Shown piece after piece: positions 1 through 7,246 of a DNA stretch of 20,649 nt. Position 1 is the first letter of the stretch, and each line of letters opens with the position of its first letter. The position numbers were made by a program, and so were the translations under genes. Below the pieces are notes generated by a model. It saw nothing but the letters and a program-made list of their open reading frames with translations. It did no database searches and was not told the DNA's origin. Source of the stretch: Holosporales bacterium (GTDB lineage Bacteria; Pseudomonadota; Alphaproteobacteria; BNTO01). The DNA is taken from contig JAISXM010000035.1 in the NCBI GenBank assembly GCA_031270515.1, positions 1-20,649 on the forward strand, given 5' to 3'.

Positions 1-390
1 TCGATAACGTGCACGCCTGGCGCATTCCTCGATTTGCGTTTGCGGGGGCGCGCTTATCCACTCGGGGACGTCCAAGACCTCGCAGCGAATCCCCCGGGCG
101 GACATCCACGCGGCGACGACACTGGGGGAGTCAGGAGCACATGGGATGTGGTGGTCTACGGTTAGCGCGATCAAGTTGGCCCGGCTGTCTACGGAGCGAA
201 GGTACTCATCCAGCAGCAGGGTTAATGCCATGCTGTCGGGCCCACCAGATACGGCGACCGCGATTGAAGGTGCGGCAATATTGGCAAGGAGGTCAGGAGG
301 ATGGGCTGTTACATGACAACGCGCCGCCACATGGCGATACGCTACGCTCAGCTCCAGCAGCAATTGTTTAAAAGCCTCAGGGGAAAGCAT
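1..390 (-). CDS. tilS: tRNA(Ile)-lysidine synthetase TilS, 5' part (runs off the left edge)
   Basis: The reverse strand is open from an ATG at 390 to the window edge, giving the first 130 residues. TilS is a cytoplasmic N-type ATP pyrophosphatase that attaches lysine to C34 of the AUA-reading tRNA-Ile. The PP-loop SGGPDS is at residues 48-53, preceded by the beta strand SIAVAV and followed by MALTLLLDEY. A TVDHH segment (residues 77-81) matches the family VDHxLR strand, and QIEECARRARY (119-129) matches the conserved Q-E-A-R-x-x-R-Y helix. The first 40 or so residues form a family-variable extension, so a later start is possible. No clear ribosome binding site is visible; the start lies 33 bp past the rplS stop, so co-transcription and coupling with rplS are likely. 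The C-terminal part is outside the window. Confidence 0.88.
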   Translation of the reverse strand, partial: MLSPEAFKQLLLELSVAYRHVAARCHVTAHPPDLLANIAAPSIAVAVSGGPDSMALTLLLDEYLRSVDSRANLIALTVDHHIPCAPDSPSVVAAWMSARGIRCEVLDVPEWISAPPQTQIEECARRARYR

Positions 391-423
391 AACGCACGCA
401 CGCCAAACGTGACGACGCCGCAA

Positions 424-1032
424 TTAGTTTGTAACGTCTTCTGAAGCGGGTTCGACCGAAACGTTAGCCTCACTTGCCGCGGAGGTATCTGTTGCGCCAC
501 TTGCCGCGGAGGCATCTGTTGCCATTGCTGCGGAAACATCTGTATACTCCGTCGCGGAATTCTGTGCTAACGACGCATCCGTCCCTTTGCCTGCAGCGCT
601 CTGTGACGAACCAGCGACATCCCCAGCGACGAGCTCTGCATCACCGACATTCGCATTCGCATTGCTTGCCACAGACCGTCGATTTAGCTGTGCGATACGA
701 GCGGACTTACCTGTTCTGTCTCTCAAATAATACAACTTCGCCCTGCGCACGCGCCCTTGACGCACCAACTCGACCGTGATATTCGGTGAATACAGCGCAA
801 ACACGCGCTCGACGCCCTCGCCATAAGACATTTTCCTCACCCGAAAGGAAGAGTTGATGCCGCGGTTTTTTCTTCCAATGACGACACCTTCAAATGCCTG
901 GACGCGCTCTTTATCGCCTTCGACGACCTTAACGTTTACTTTGACGGTGTCGCCAGCTTTAAATTTAGGATAAGTCTTGCCTGCGGACAGCTTATTCACG
1001 TGTTCTTGTTCTATTTGTTGAAGTAAATTCAT
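424..1032 (-). CDS. rplS: 50S ribosomal protein bL19 with a long Ala/Ser-rich tail
   Basis: bL19 sits at the 30S-50S interface of the large subunit. Residues 1-115 carry the family signature: MNLLQQIEQEHV, FKAGDTVKVNVKV, VQAFEGVVIGRKNRGINSSFRVRKMS (read in pieces), then YSPNI, RRAKLYYLRDRTGKSARI. The family normally ends near 115-125 residues; this protein has 202. The extra roughly 80 residues are Ala, Ser, Thr, Asp and Asn rich and contain an internal repeat of the type A-T-D-x-S-A-A. The start is ATG 1032, because AGGAG lies 5 nt upstream; the in-frame GTG at 1038 overlaps that Shine-Dalgarno. It lies 13 bp after trmD, the classic trmD-rplS order. The core is certain; the role of the tail is unknown. 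Confidence 0.96.
   Translation of the reverse strand: MNLLQQIEQEHVNKLSAGKTYPKFKAGDTVKVNVKVVEGDKERVQAFEGVVIGRKNRGINSSFRVRKMSYGEGVERVFALYSPNITVELVRQGRVRRAKLYYLRDRTGKSARIAQLNRRSVASNANANVGDAELVAGDVAGSSQSAAGKGTDASLAQNSATEYTDVSAAMATDASAASGATDTSAASEANVSVEPASEDVTN
479..551 (-). repeat. Tandem repeat in the rplS tail, about 24-27 bp unit, three copies
   Basis: Successive units of the form CTTGCCGCGGAGGCATCTGT recur three times with substitutions (27, 24 and about 24 bp). All spacings are multiples of three, so the reading frame is kept; each unit encodes a variant of A-T-D-x-S-A-A-S/M. This looks like in-frame minisatellite growth of the bL19 C-terminus. Confidence 0.75.
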
Positions 1033-1045
1033 ATACACTCCTGCC

Positions 1046-1768
1046 TTAATCCATTGTTTTTTTGTTAAGGTACGCCTGCCATAAATCCGGACGCCGGACC
1101 CTAGTTACATCCTCGGCTTGCACTTTCTGCCATTCGGCAATCTTCTTATGATTGCCCGACAGCAGCACCTCAGGCACGACCTTATTTTGCCACCTATATG
1201 GTTTAGTATACTGAGGATATTCCAATAAATCTAGATAGAAGCTTTCCTCTTCGATAGAAGCGCTATTATGTACAATATTTGGCAACATACGAATACATGC
1301 ATCCAGCACCGAAAATGCAGCAATTTCGCCTCCGGAAAGGATATAATCCCCTATGCTGACCTCAGTTAAACCATGGTTCTGCGTCCAATATTCGATCACG
1401 CGCTCATCAATCCCTTCGTAGTGCCCACATAAAATAATCACGCCATTGCCGCTGGACAATTTTTGCGCCATAGCTTGAGTAAACGTGGCTCCGCGCGGGG
1501 TCATAAAAAGAATCGGCAAAGGGCATGGGGCGCTCTCTGTGGCAAAGGTCAACGCGCTGTGCACGATGTCGGGCTTCAGTATCATGCCGGCGTTTGGGCC
1601 ATATGAAGTATCATCCACCGTCCGGTGCTTATCCGTGGCGAAGTCTCGGATCGCGACCGTAGATATGTCCCATATTTTTTTGCTGAGCCCTTTCCCCGCA
1701 AGAGAGGAAGCCAGCGGCCCAGGAAACATTTCCGGAAACAATGTTACAATATTAGCATGCCATGCCAT
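1046..1768 (-). CDS. trmD: tRNA (guanine37-N1)-methyltransferase TrmD
   Basis: TrmD makes m1G37 in tRNAs with G36, preventing +1 frameshifting; it is a SPOUT enzyme with a trefoil-knot SAM site. The 240-residue length is normal. Visible motifs: N-terminal TLFPEMF; VDDTSYGPNAGMILKP (51-66); knot motifs CGHYEGIDERV (114-124) and SIGDYILSGGE (138-148); the conserved Arg in DACIRMLP (R160, equivalent to R154 of the E. coli enzyme); LLSGNH and W in the C-terminal domain. The segment usually reading EDSF has EESF here, placing Glu175 at the position of the catalytic base Asp169, and PHYTRP reads PQYTKP. The preceding gene is not rimM as is usual; only a weak TAGG precedes the ATG. First gene of a trmD-rplS-tilS run. 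Confidence 0.97.
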   Translation of the reverse strand: MAWHANIVTLFPEMFPGPLASSLAGKGLSKKIWDISTVAIRDFATDKHRTVDDTSYGPNAGMILKPDIVHSALTFATESAPCPLPILFMTPRGATFTQAMAQKLSSGNGVIILCGHYEGIDERVIEYWTQNHGLTEVSIGDYILSGGEIAAFSVLDACIRMLPNIVHNSASIEEESFYLDLLEYPQYTKPYRWQNKVVPEVLLSGNHKKIAEWQKVQAEDVTRVRRPDLWQAYLNKKTMD

Positions 1769-1999
1769 CGGCCTAACGAATGTCGCGGTTAAACTATCTT
1801 ATGCAGGATAGCAAATGTGCGAGGTGATTTCTTGGGAAATATACATATAAACCTATTTCTTATTAAGAAAAGAGGACATTTCTAAATTGCAGAACCGGAC
1901 ATTTCTAAATTGCGTTGACAAAAACGAAATTAATGATTGACGGACGACATCCTTTTGTTGTACAAAAAAAGATAATAGGTTTATTTTTTTTATTATACC
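1769..1999. other. Divergent intergenic region, trmD / lipoprotein
   Basis: No gene is visible. AT-rich, with a pair of direct repeats at 1874-1913 and a TTGACA at 1915-1920 that has no good -10 partner at 16-18 nt. Promoters for both flanking genes must lie here but I cannot place them firmly. Confidence 0.5.
1874..1913. repeat. 17-bp direct repeat pair, period 23, resembling an insertion-sequence end
   Basis: GGACATTTCTAAATTGC occurs at 1874-1890 and again, identical, at 1897-1913, followed at once by TTGACA. Paired GGACATTT-type repeats ahead of a TTGACA box are reminiscent, from memory, of the multiple terminal repeats of some insertion-sequence ends (for example IS21-type). No transposase ORF is adjacent, so at most this is a relic. 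The repeat is certain; its origin is a guess. Confidence 0.5.
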
Positions 2000-2794
2000 A
2001 TGACGAAGAATTTATTAACTGCAGCATTCTGTTGCTGTATATCCGCGTGTAACGCCTCTGAATCGCTTCCCTCTTCAGGTTTTGCGATGACATTATTATC
2101 CCCAGTAGAAACGAAAACAAGAGTACGGCAGCAAATATTGTGTTTGGTTGAGTTCTCTGCGACATCACGTATGCTAGTGACATTTGACGCGCAAGCCGCG
2201 GCTTACATTGCAGAACAGATATGTCCATCTTATATATTGCGAGCATGGCGTAAACATTACAGGAGTCAACGACCCCAAAGGGTTTTCGCAACAGATCTAA
2301 TGTTTAATTCCCACAATTCATTGTTTCGTTCTCCTAATTTTATTATTCCAGAACAACGGAAATTAGCCGAGAAGTATGTCTTTTTTGAAGTAACTGAGCC
2401 GTGTCGTTGTTTGAGGTTAACAGGCCCCGATCACGTTGACGCTCCTGTCGTTGAAGAGAGTGATAGTTTCAGTTACGAGTCTACGCGTTCACCTGATGAT
2501 ATACGAAGAGAACTTGACGCAGAACAACGGCAAGTAGATGAAGATGGACAAATGCTTCTTACGTATGTATTAGAATTAACAGAGCAACGCAGCAATCGAA
2601 TTAAGGCAAAACTAGCAATTTGTGAATTACAAGAGAAGTTGTCTGAACAGAAAGGCGAAATGGAGGTTCCTATAAGAGAAGAAATGAGGGTGCTCAGATT
2701 CGCAATGTCGGTGTCTGCAGCGCGAATTGGGGATATTTCTAGGAATATTGCGCAGATATTGAGGATATCGCCAGACGACTACGATGTATTATAA
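2000..2794 (+). CDS. Unrecognised lipoprotein with a C-terminal helical/coiled-coil region
   Basis: I do not recognise this 264-residue protein. The N-terminus (MTKNLLTAAFCCCISACNAS) has a short basic start, a hydrophobic core and a lipobox-like ISAC at residues 14-17, so lipidation at Cys17 and membrane anchoring are plausible. Residues about 60-95 hold a basic amphipathic stretch ILRAWRKHYRSQR, superficially like an IQ motif. Residues about 165-255 are rich in E, Q, R, K and L with few prolines, consistent with long helices or a coiled coil. The gene is more AT-rich than its neighbours. No good ribosome binding site precedes the ATG. It stands alone between divergent trmD and the PhzF-like gene. 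That it is coding is supported by length and coherent architecture, not by homology. Confidence 0.65.
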   Translation: MTKNLLTAAFCCCISACNASESLPSSGFAMTLLSPVETKTRVRQQILCLVEFSATSRMLVTFDAQAAAYIAEQICPSYILRAWRKHYRSQRPQRVFATDLMFNSHNSLFRSPNFIIPEQRKLAEKYVFFEVTEPCRCLRLTGPDHVDAPVVEESDSFSYESTRSPDDIRRELDAEQRQVDEDGQMLLTYVLELTEQRSNRIKAKLAICELQEKLSEQKGEMEVPIREEMRVLRFAMSVSAARIGDISRNIAQILRISPDDYDVL

Positions 2795-2837
2795 TGAGCC
2801 AGTTGTGATATGGTCCTCCGTCATGCGAAACGATCTG

Positions 2838-2854
2838 TATGGGGGACCCGGTAT
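2838..2854. repeat. Solitary arm of the palindromic element
   Basis: The 17 bases here are the exact reverse complement of ATACCGGGTCCCCCATA at 17243-17259, the outer arm of the complete element at 17242-17336. No partner arm is evident nearby, so it is a solo or decayed copy, lying just upstream of the PhzF-like gene. Confidence 0.65.
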
Positions 2855-2886
2855 GCACGTTTGTCATCAAATAATGAGATCCATAT

Positions 2887-3735
2887 ATGTTGCTCCAATG
2901 CCCCATGGGATTAGTTGACGCGTTCGCCAGCTCGCACTTCGGCGGCAACCCTGCCGGAGTGTGCGTAGTCGATGCATTCCCGGATGCGTGCGTCATGCAA
3001 AATGTCGCGTTTGAGCTAAATTGGTCCGAAACAGCCTTCGTCAAGCCGCTCGAAAAAAACAACTATCACATTCGCTGGTTTTCCCCGGAAGACGAGGCTC
3101 CGATATGCGGACACGCCACCTTAGCGGCTGCTCACTTTTTGCTGGAGAATAATTTTGTGATAGGATCATCCGTTGTATTTCAATCGGCGGCGGGACCTTT
3201 GACTGTTATTGAACAAGTATATGAACAAGAGAAGTGGCTTGTTATGGATTTTCCGGCGGTGCCAGTTTGTGTATGCGAGTCGGATGATGAAGTGGCGTCT
3301 GTAAAAAAAGTATTCCCTGAAGACGTACAACCCAAAATAAAGCAAGTATTGAAAGACTCGATTATATATGTTGTTGTCGTCGAAAACGAAGCCGACGTTC
3401 TGCATTGCGCGCCAAATTTGGAGCAGCTAAAAACCTTGAACTGTCGCGCGATCTCTGTCACGGCTGCGGCGACGCCTGGTGGGGCGTCGTGCGGTTACGA
3501 CTTTGTGTCGCGGTATTTCGCGCCCAAGGTGGGAATCCCTGAGGATCCGGTGTGTGGTTCGTCGCATTGCCGTTTGACGCCTTTTTGGGCGGGTGTGTTG
3601 AATAAGGACACGATGGTCGCTAGGCAGCTTTCTCGTCGCAGGGGGGTGTTGCAGGTGTCGTATGATGCAAAGGCGAATCGGGTCAGCATAGCAGGGCAAG
3701 CGAAAACTGTGTTGACGGGACGCCTTTCTATATAG
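2887..3735 (+). CDS. PhzF-family isomerase/epimerase-like protein
   Basis: PhzF proteins have a duplicated DapF-like fold; characterised members isomerise small acidic metabolites, but most, like this one, have no known substrate. Family motifs appear in order: VDAFASSHFGGNPAGVC (10-26), SETAFV with the presumed catalytic Glu48, RWFSPEDEAPICGHATLAAA (63-82), then in the second half GASCGYDFVSRYFAPK and GIPEDPVCGSSHC (216-228) followed by LTPFWA. At 282 residues the length is typical. ATG 2887 is used; ATG 2905 (residue 7) is an alternative, and family N-termini fit either. A palindromic element begins about 11 bp past the stop. Cytoplasmic; no pathway context nearby. Confidence 0.9.
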   Translation: MLLQCPMGLVDAFASSHFGGNPAGVCVVDAFPDACVMQNVAFELNWSETAFVKPLEKNNYHIRWFSPEDEAPICGHATLAAAHFLLENNFVIGSSVVFQSAAGPLTVIEQVYEQEKWLVMDFPAVPVCVCESDDEVASVKKVFPEDVQPKIKQVLKDSIIYVVVVENEADVLHCAPNLEQLKTLNCRAISVTAAATPGGASCGYDFVSRYFAPKVGIPEDPVCGSSHCRLTPFWAGVLNKDTMVARQLSRRRGVLQVSYDAKANRVSIAGQAKTVLTGRLSI

Positions 3736-3746
3736 TCGAATCGTTT

Positions 3747-3840
3747 ATATGGGGTCCCCATAACAAACAATTTGAAGCTCGTTGTATTATAAGGCTTCGG
3801 TGAGGATAAAAATTCAAATTGTTTTTATGGGCAGGTATAT
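3747..3840. repeat. Palindromic element, copy 1 (about 94 bp)
   Basis: The left arm contains GTCCCCATAACAAACAATTT and the right arm AAATTGTTTTTATGGGCAGG, which pair as imperfect inverted repeats over about 28 bp. The roughly 40-bp centre includes a second small pair, GAAGC (3774-3778) and GCTTC (3794-3798). It lies directly after the PhzF-like gene stop. It shares arms and parts of the centre with the copy at 17242-17336. It could fold in RNA downstream of phzF, but no U-tract terminator is clear. Confidence 0.85.
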
Positions 3841-3860
3841 ATGGGGAAGTAACCGTGTTT

Positions 3861-3938
3861 AAGCGGAAGTATACCGGGATAAAGTATCGGGATAAAGTGG
3901 AAGTATATCGGGGCTAAGTGGAAGTATGCCGGGATAAA
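3861..3938 (+). repeat. Imperfect 22-bp tandem repeat, three full units and one partial
   Basis: The unit is approximately AGTGGAAGTATACCGGGATA plus A's, at 3861-3882, a shortened unit at 3883-3895, then about 3896-3916 and 3917-3938. It runs to within 20 bp of the yggU start. The core TATACCGGG also forms the end of the palindromic element arm, so the array may have grown from an element end. Confidence 0.75.
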
Positions 3939-3957
3939 CGGTATATAAGGAAAGAAT

Positions 3958-4194
3958 ATGGCGCAGGAAATTGTGGTTCGCGTGACGCCTCGTGCATCGT
4001 CGAACCGAATCGACAGCGGCCCAGACGGTGTGCTGCGCGTGTATGTGACGGTGCCGCCCGAGTCGGGGAAGGCGAATGAGTGCGTAATAAAATTGTTGGC
4101 GGAAAAATTTGGTGTGCCAAAATCGTCTTGCCATATAAAACGTGGGCATAAAAGTCGAACGAAGACTGTTACAATTGAGGGGTTGCCGTCATAG
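3958..4194 (+). CDS. YggU/DUF167 family (UPF0235) small protein
   Basis: A 78-residue cytoplasmic protein of the DUF167 family, whose function is not established. Motifs: VRVTPRASSNRID (7-19), VYVTVPPESGKANECVIKLLAE (28-49, with the invariant PPExGKAN), and KSSCHIKRGHKSRTKTV (55-71, matching KSxxxIxxGxxSRxK). Length is typical (70-100). AAGGAAAGAAT before the ATG gives a good ribosome binding site. It is followed without a gap by the next small gene and then trmL, all on the plus strand. Confidence 0.92.
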   Translation: MAQEIVVRVTPRASSNRIDSGPDGVLRVYVTVPPESGKANECVIKLLAEKFGVPKSSCHIKRGHKSRTKTVTIEGLPS

Positions 4195-4386
4195 ATGAGT
4201 TCTTATGTGTTTGTATATTTATTATTATTAATTTCTGTTGCTGCAACGATAATGTCATTTGTTTGTGAAATAAAAGTACCTTCACAAGGAGTGTTCATTC
4301 CTATTAATTCAATTATGTTGCTGTTCGGCAGTGTATTTTTATGCATTATTGCGTTTTTATTGTTTCAAACCATTTGTAATGTATAA
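4195..4386 (+). CDS. Small two-helix membrane protein, unknown
   Basis: Not recognised. The 63-residue product has two strongly hydrophobic segments (about residues 4-23 and 38-60) separated by a short polar loop EIKVPSQGVFIPIN, a helical-hairpin inner-membrane topology. The ATG follows the yggU TAG with no spacer, and GAGGGG 12 bp upstream inside yggU could serve as ribosome binding site, so translation is probably coupled to yggU. The coding sequence is markedly AT-rich. The two-segment architecture supports a real gene, but no homology can be claimed. Confidence 0.6.
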   Translation: MSSYVFVYLLLLISVAATIMSFVCEIKVPSQGVFIPINSIMLLFGSVFLCIIAFLLFQTICNV

Positions 4387-4440
4387 AACCGAAAGGCACT
4401 ACTTTCATTGAAAAAAGCAGAAAGGTTAATAAAACCGAAA
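4383..4440 (+). repeat. 12-bp direct repeat upstream of trmL
   Basis: ATAAAACCGAAA occurs at 4383-4394 and 4429-4440 (46-bp period), and AAACCGAAA appears again just inside trmL. It may be a regulatory site or chance in AT-rich DNA. Confidence 0.4.
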
Positions 4441-4468
4441 TACTTGCACTGCACAATAAGGAATATAA

Positions 4469-4921
4469 ATGAGACTTGCGCTATACCAAACCGAAATAGC
4501 TCAAAACATGGGGGCGATGCTGCGCCTGAGTGCGTGCTTTGGCGTCGACGTCGACGTGATTGAGCCGACTGGCTTCCCAATGGACGACAAGCGTATGCGA
4601 CGCGCGGGGATGGATTACATTGACCTCGTTCGCATGACTGCCCACGCGTCATTTGACGCATTCATCGCAGCCAGGGGGGCCCAACCGAGCGGACGCCTTA
4701 TTCTCCTGGATGTGAGAGGGCGTGTGCCGTACACCGCCGTGCAATATGCAGAGGACGACACGATCATGGTTGGGCGAGAGTCAGACGGGGTCCCTGCGCA
4801 CGTGTATGAGGCGTGCGATTTGCAGGCGTTCATCCCAATGCGAAGTGGTGCGCGGTCTTTGAATGTGGCGTTGTCTGCGGCGATTGGGTTGTCTGAAGCG
4901 CTAAGGCAGATTCATTCTTAA
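4469..4921 (+). CDS. trmL: tRNA 2'-O-methyltransferase, TrmL type (SPOUT/SpoU)
   Basis: TrmL methylates the 2'-hydroxyl of the wobble residue (position 34) of certain leucine tRNAs, using SAM bound in a trefoil knot. At 150 residues it has the minimal TrmL length, lacking extra RNA-binding domains. SpoU motifs are all present: NMGAMLRLSACFG (13-25, motif 1 Asn13), VGRESDGVP (101-109, motif 2, a variant of G-x-E-x-x-G-L-P), and IPMRSGARSLNVALSAAIGL (122-141, motif 3). AAGGA 8-9 bp before the ATG supports the start. It is convergent with dnaJ, with 50 bp between the stops. Substrate assignment follows the family. Confidence 0.93.
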   Translation: MRLALYQTEIAQNMGAMLRLSACFGVDVDVIEPTGFPMDDKRMRRAGMDYIDLVRMTAHASFDAFIAARGAQPSGRLILLDVRGRVPYTAVQYAEDDTIMVGRESDGVPAHVYEACDLQAFIPMRSGARSLNVALSAAIGLSEALRQIHS

Positions 4922-4971
4922 CCCCTGATACAATGGGTAATTTACGTAACAACTCCCCTGCCCTACTTATT

Positions 4972-6114
4972 TTATTTATCGGCAAAAAACTCCTTTACCT
5001 TCGCAAAGAACCCGCTCGACATAGGGGTTATGTCCCCGGGTGAATCCTCCAACTCCAGCAATATTTCTTTTTGGCGCTTGGTCAACTTCACCGGTGTTTC
5101 GACAACGACTTCGACAAGCAAATCCCCCAACGAATTCCCGCGCAGCCCTGGCATGCCCTTCCCTTTCACGCAAAACTGGCGGCCCGTTTGTGTTCCTGCA
5201 GGAATCTTTACCGTAACTGGCGTTTTATCGATAGACGAAACGTTTATATCCTTGCCGAGCGCCGCAGTTGTAATAGATATCGGGACTTTGCATTTTAAAT
5301 TTTTTCCGTCTCTATTAAATAGCTTGTGTGAAGTTACGGACACAATTATGTACAAATCACCGCGCTCTCCGCCACGAGCACCGCACTCCCCTTCCCCTGC
5401 GAGACGAATTTGCGTGCCGCTATCTACCCCTTTTGGAATCTTGACTTCGAGGTTTTTGTCCGCCATGATGCGCCCCATGCCCTCGCACGCCGTGCACGGA
5501 TTCCTAGCAATGCGCCCGCTGCCTCCACAAGTAATGCACACCTGCTCAACGGTAAAAAAGCCCTGTTGGCGCAAGAACGCCCCGCGCCCACCGCAAGCCG
5601 AGCACGTATCCATATCATGCGACAGCTGCCCAGAGCCGCCACATTTTTCGCATGCACAATACGTCCGGAATGAGAGTTTGGCCGTGGTGCCGGCAAATGC
5701 GTCTTCTAGCGAAATGGACAGGTCGTATCTGATATCAGAGCCCGGTTCCGCCGTTGACCTGTGGCGGTGGTGGCGTCCTCCCCCTGCCCCCATGCCAAAG
5801 ACTTCGCTGATTATGTCGTCAAGGTTTACGCCACCAAAACCAAAGCCGCCAAAGTTCGACGAATGTTGCCCCCGAGCAAACCCTTGATCAAATTGATCTC
5901 CAGCTGAGCCGTATTGATCGAATTGAGACTTTTTTTGCGGGTCGCTTAAAACTTCGTAAGCCTCGTTGATTTCCTTAAACTTGGACTCTGCATCAGCTTG
6001 TCCTTTGTTGCGGTCCGGATGGTGCTTCATTGCAAGCTTGTGGTAGGCCTTTTTTATTTCCGCAGCATCCGCTGTTCGAGGGATTCCTAATGTTTCGTAA
6101 TAGTCTTTGGGCAT
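4972..6114 (-). CDS. dnaJ: Chaperone protein DnaJ (Hsp40)
   Basis: DnaJ delivers unfolded clients to DnaK and stimulates its ATPase. All domains are present in 380 residues: J domain with HPD at 32-34, a Gly/Phe region (about 75-115), and a zinc-binding region with four CxxCxGxG repeats starting at Cys156 (CEKCGGSG), Cys172 (CSACGGRG), Cys194 (CITCGGSG) and Cys208 (CTACEGMG), then the two C-terminal client-binding beta domains and a dimerisation tail. Length is typical. A His/Arg cluster (GGGRHHRHRS) interrupts the linker. dnaK is not in the window, so the usual dnaK-dnaJ pairing is not seen. No strong ribosome binding site or heat-shock promoter was identified upstream. Confidence 0.98.
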   Translation of the reverse strand: MPKDYYETLGIPRTADAAEIKKAYHKLAMKHHPDRNKGQADAESKFKEINEAYEVLSDPQKKSQFDQYGSAGDQFDQGFARGQHSSNFGGFGFGGVNLDDIISEVFGMGAGGGRHHRHRSTAEPGSDIRYDLSISLEDAFAGTTAKLSFRTYCACEKCGGSGQLSHDMDTCSACGGRGAFLRQQGFFTVEQVCITCGGSGRIARNPCTACEGMGRIMADKNLEVKIPKGVDSGTQIRLAGEGECGARGGERGDLYIIVSVTSHKLFNRDGKNLKCKVPISITTAALGKDINVSSIDKTPVTVKIPAGTQTGRQFCVKGKGMPGLRGNSLGDLLVEVVVETPVKLTKRQKEILLELEDSPGDITPMSSGFFAKVKEFFADK

Positions 6115-6376
6115 ACTTTATTGTCATGTACACAATTACACTTCATATCCATGATAGCGCACCTCCCGCCAAACATCAACATACCCAAACACAAAAAGTT
6201 TATCAGTGAATAGAAAGATAGTTAATTTTTTTCATCAACTAATAATTCGTCATGGAATAGAATTTCAATTTTTGTTGCAGTAAAAGTGTCGAGTTATAAC
6301 AATCCGGGTTCAATACAAACCAACTATATCCTGTAAGCGATTGCCAACTCCTGCAGACTCGCCCTCCCCTTCCCGC
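6115..6376. other. Intergenic region between mipZ and dnaJ
   Basis: 262 bp, AT-rich in its dnaJ-proximal half. I see no gene, tRNA, strong hairpin or confident promoter. The length suggests that dnaJ has its own promoter rather than reading through from mipZ. Confidence 0.5.
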
Positions 6377-7222
6377 TCAGGCGGACGCCCTCTCGTTTTC
6401 CACAGACAGCTGCTGCAATTTTATTTTTTTCTGTACCGGAATTTCCAGTGCCGCCAGCAAATCCTTCAGCTCCTTGCGTGCCGCCACATGAGACAGCGTA
6501 AGCGCCGTTCCCGTATCCGTAAGATCCAACAACGTGGTCCCGTTAATAAACAGCTCGCGGAATATCACACGATCGCAAAACCCCGCTAATAAACGAAAGC
6601 CTATTCTTTTGGACAACAGCGTCAAAATCCTATGCATCTCCTCTTTGTTCTTCGAATACAAAGGGTTCAGCCTGTTCCTTAACACAATCCAATCCACATT
6701 GCCGCCCGAGCGACTGGCCTTTTCTTTTTTCTGATCCCACACCATTGCCGCGTACGTGCTCGGGCGCAACTTATCCACGTCGCCAGGTTCCAAACGAATC
6801 AACATATCCAAATCGATAAAGCTGTCATTCAGCGGCGTAATTAGCGTATCCGCAAACGAATGCGCCAACCTGGACAAAAACGTATCGTTCCCAGGCGTGT
6901 CAATGACAATGTAGTCATATTCCTTATAGCGCTCCAATACCTGCGTGAGGTGCTGCTCATCCTCCGTATCTGCCAGGCCGCGATCCCTGTTGCTGCTGGC
7001 CAAAACGGACGCATGCTCCGAAACCAACAAATCGCTATACTCGCGCTTCGTTTTTTGCCGATTGGCGACATAGTGCGACAGCGTCCCTTGCCGTGCATCC
7101 AAATCAACGCTAGCGACACGAGCCCCTTGCCGCAATAGCGACACAATCAGATGCATAGCAATCGTAGACTTACCAGTCCCGCCTTTCTCATTTCCCAATA
7201 CAACTACGTACGGCTCTAACAT
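6377..7222 (-). CDS. mipZ: Division-plane positioning ATPase MipZ
   Basis: MipZ is a ParA/MinD-type ATPase of alphaproteobacteria. It binds ParB near the origins and forms a polar gradient inhibiting FtsZ assembly, so rings form at midcell. The deviant Walker A GNEKGGTGKST is at 10-20, Walker A' at SVDLDARQGTLS, Walker B at YIVIDTPG (about 105-112), then SRLAHSFADTLITPLNDSFIDLD. The C-terminal family block GFRLLAGFCDRVIFRELF with TLLDL is diagnostic of MipZ against other ParA proteins. At 281 residues the length is normal. GAGGT lies 7 bp before the ATG, and it begins 24 bp after ybaB, suggesting one transcript. This gene is the strongest taxonomic marker in the window. Confidence 0.95.
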   Translation of the reverse strand: MLEPYVVVLGNEKGGTGKSTIAMHLIVSLLRQGARVASVDLDARQGTLSHYVANRQKTKREYSDLLVSEHASVLASSNRDRGLADTEDEQHLTQVLERYKEYDYIVIDTPGNDTFLSRLAHSFADTLITPLNDSFIDLDMLIRLEPGDVDKLRPSTYAAMVWDQKKEKASRSGGNVDWIVLRNRLNPLYSKNKEEMHRILTLLSKRIGFRLLAGFCDRVIFRELFINGTTLLDLTDTGTALTLSHVAARKELKDLLAALEIPVQKKIKLQQLSVENERASA

Positions 7223-7246
7223 GGCGACACCTCGTAATACTGCGCA

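Noticed and set aside
3861..3938. Possible CRISPR array
   Set aside because: The units are contiguous and imperfect with no unique spacers, and no cas genes are present. The same holds for the intragenic repeats.
5030..5887. 285-codon plus-strand ORF
   Set aside because: It lies fully opposite dnaJ, and the dnaJ strand has all expected motifs; the antisense product resembles nothing.
6300..6330. GGGTTCAATAC resembling a tRNA T loop
   Set aside because: The flanking bases do not form the 5-bp T stem and no acceptor or anticodon arm is found.
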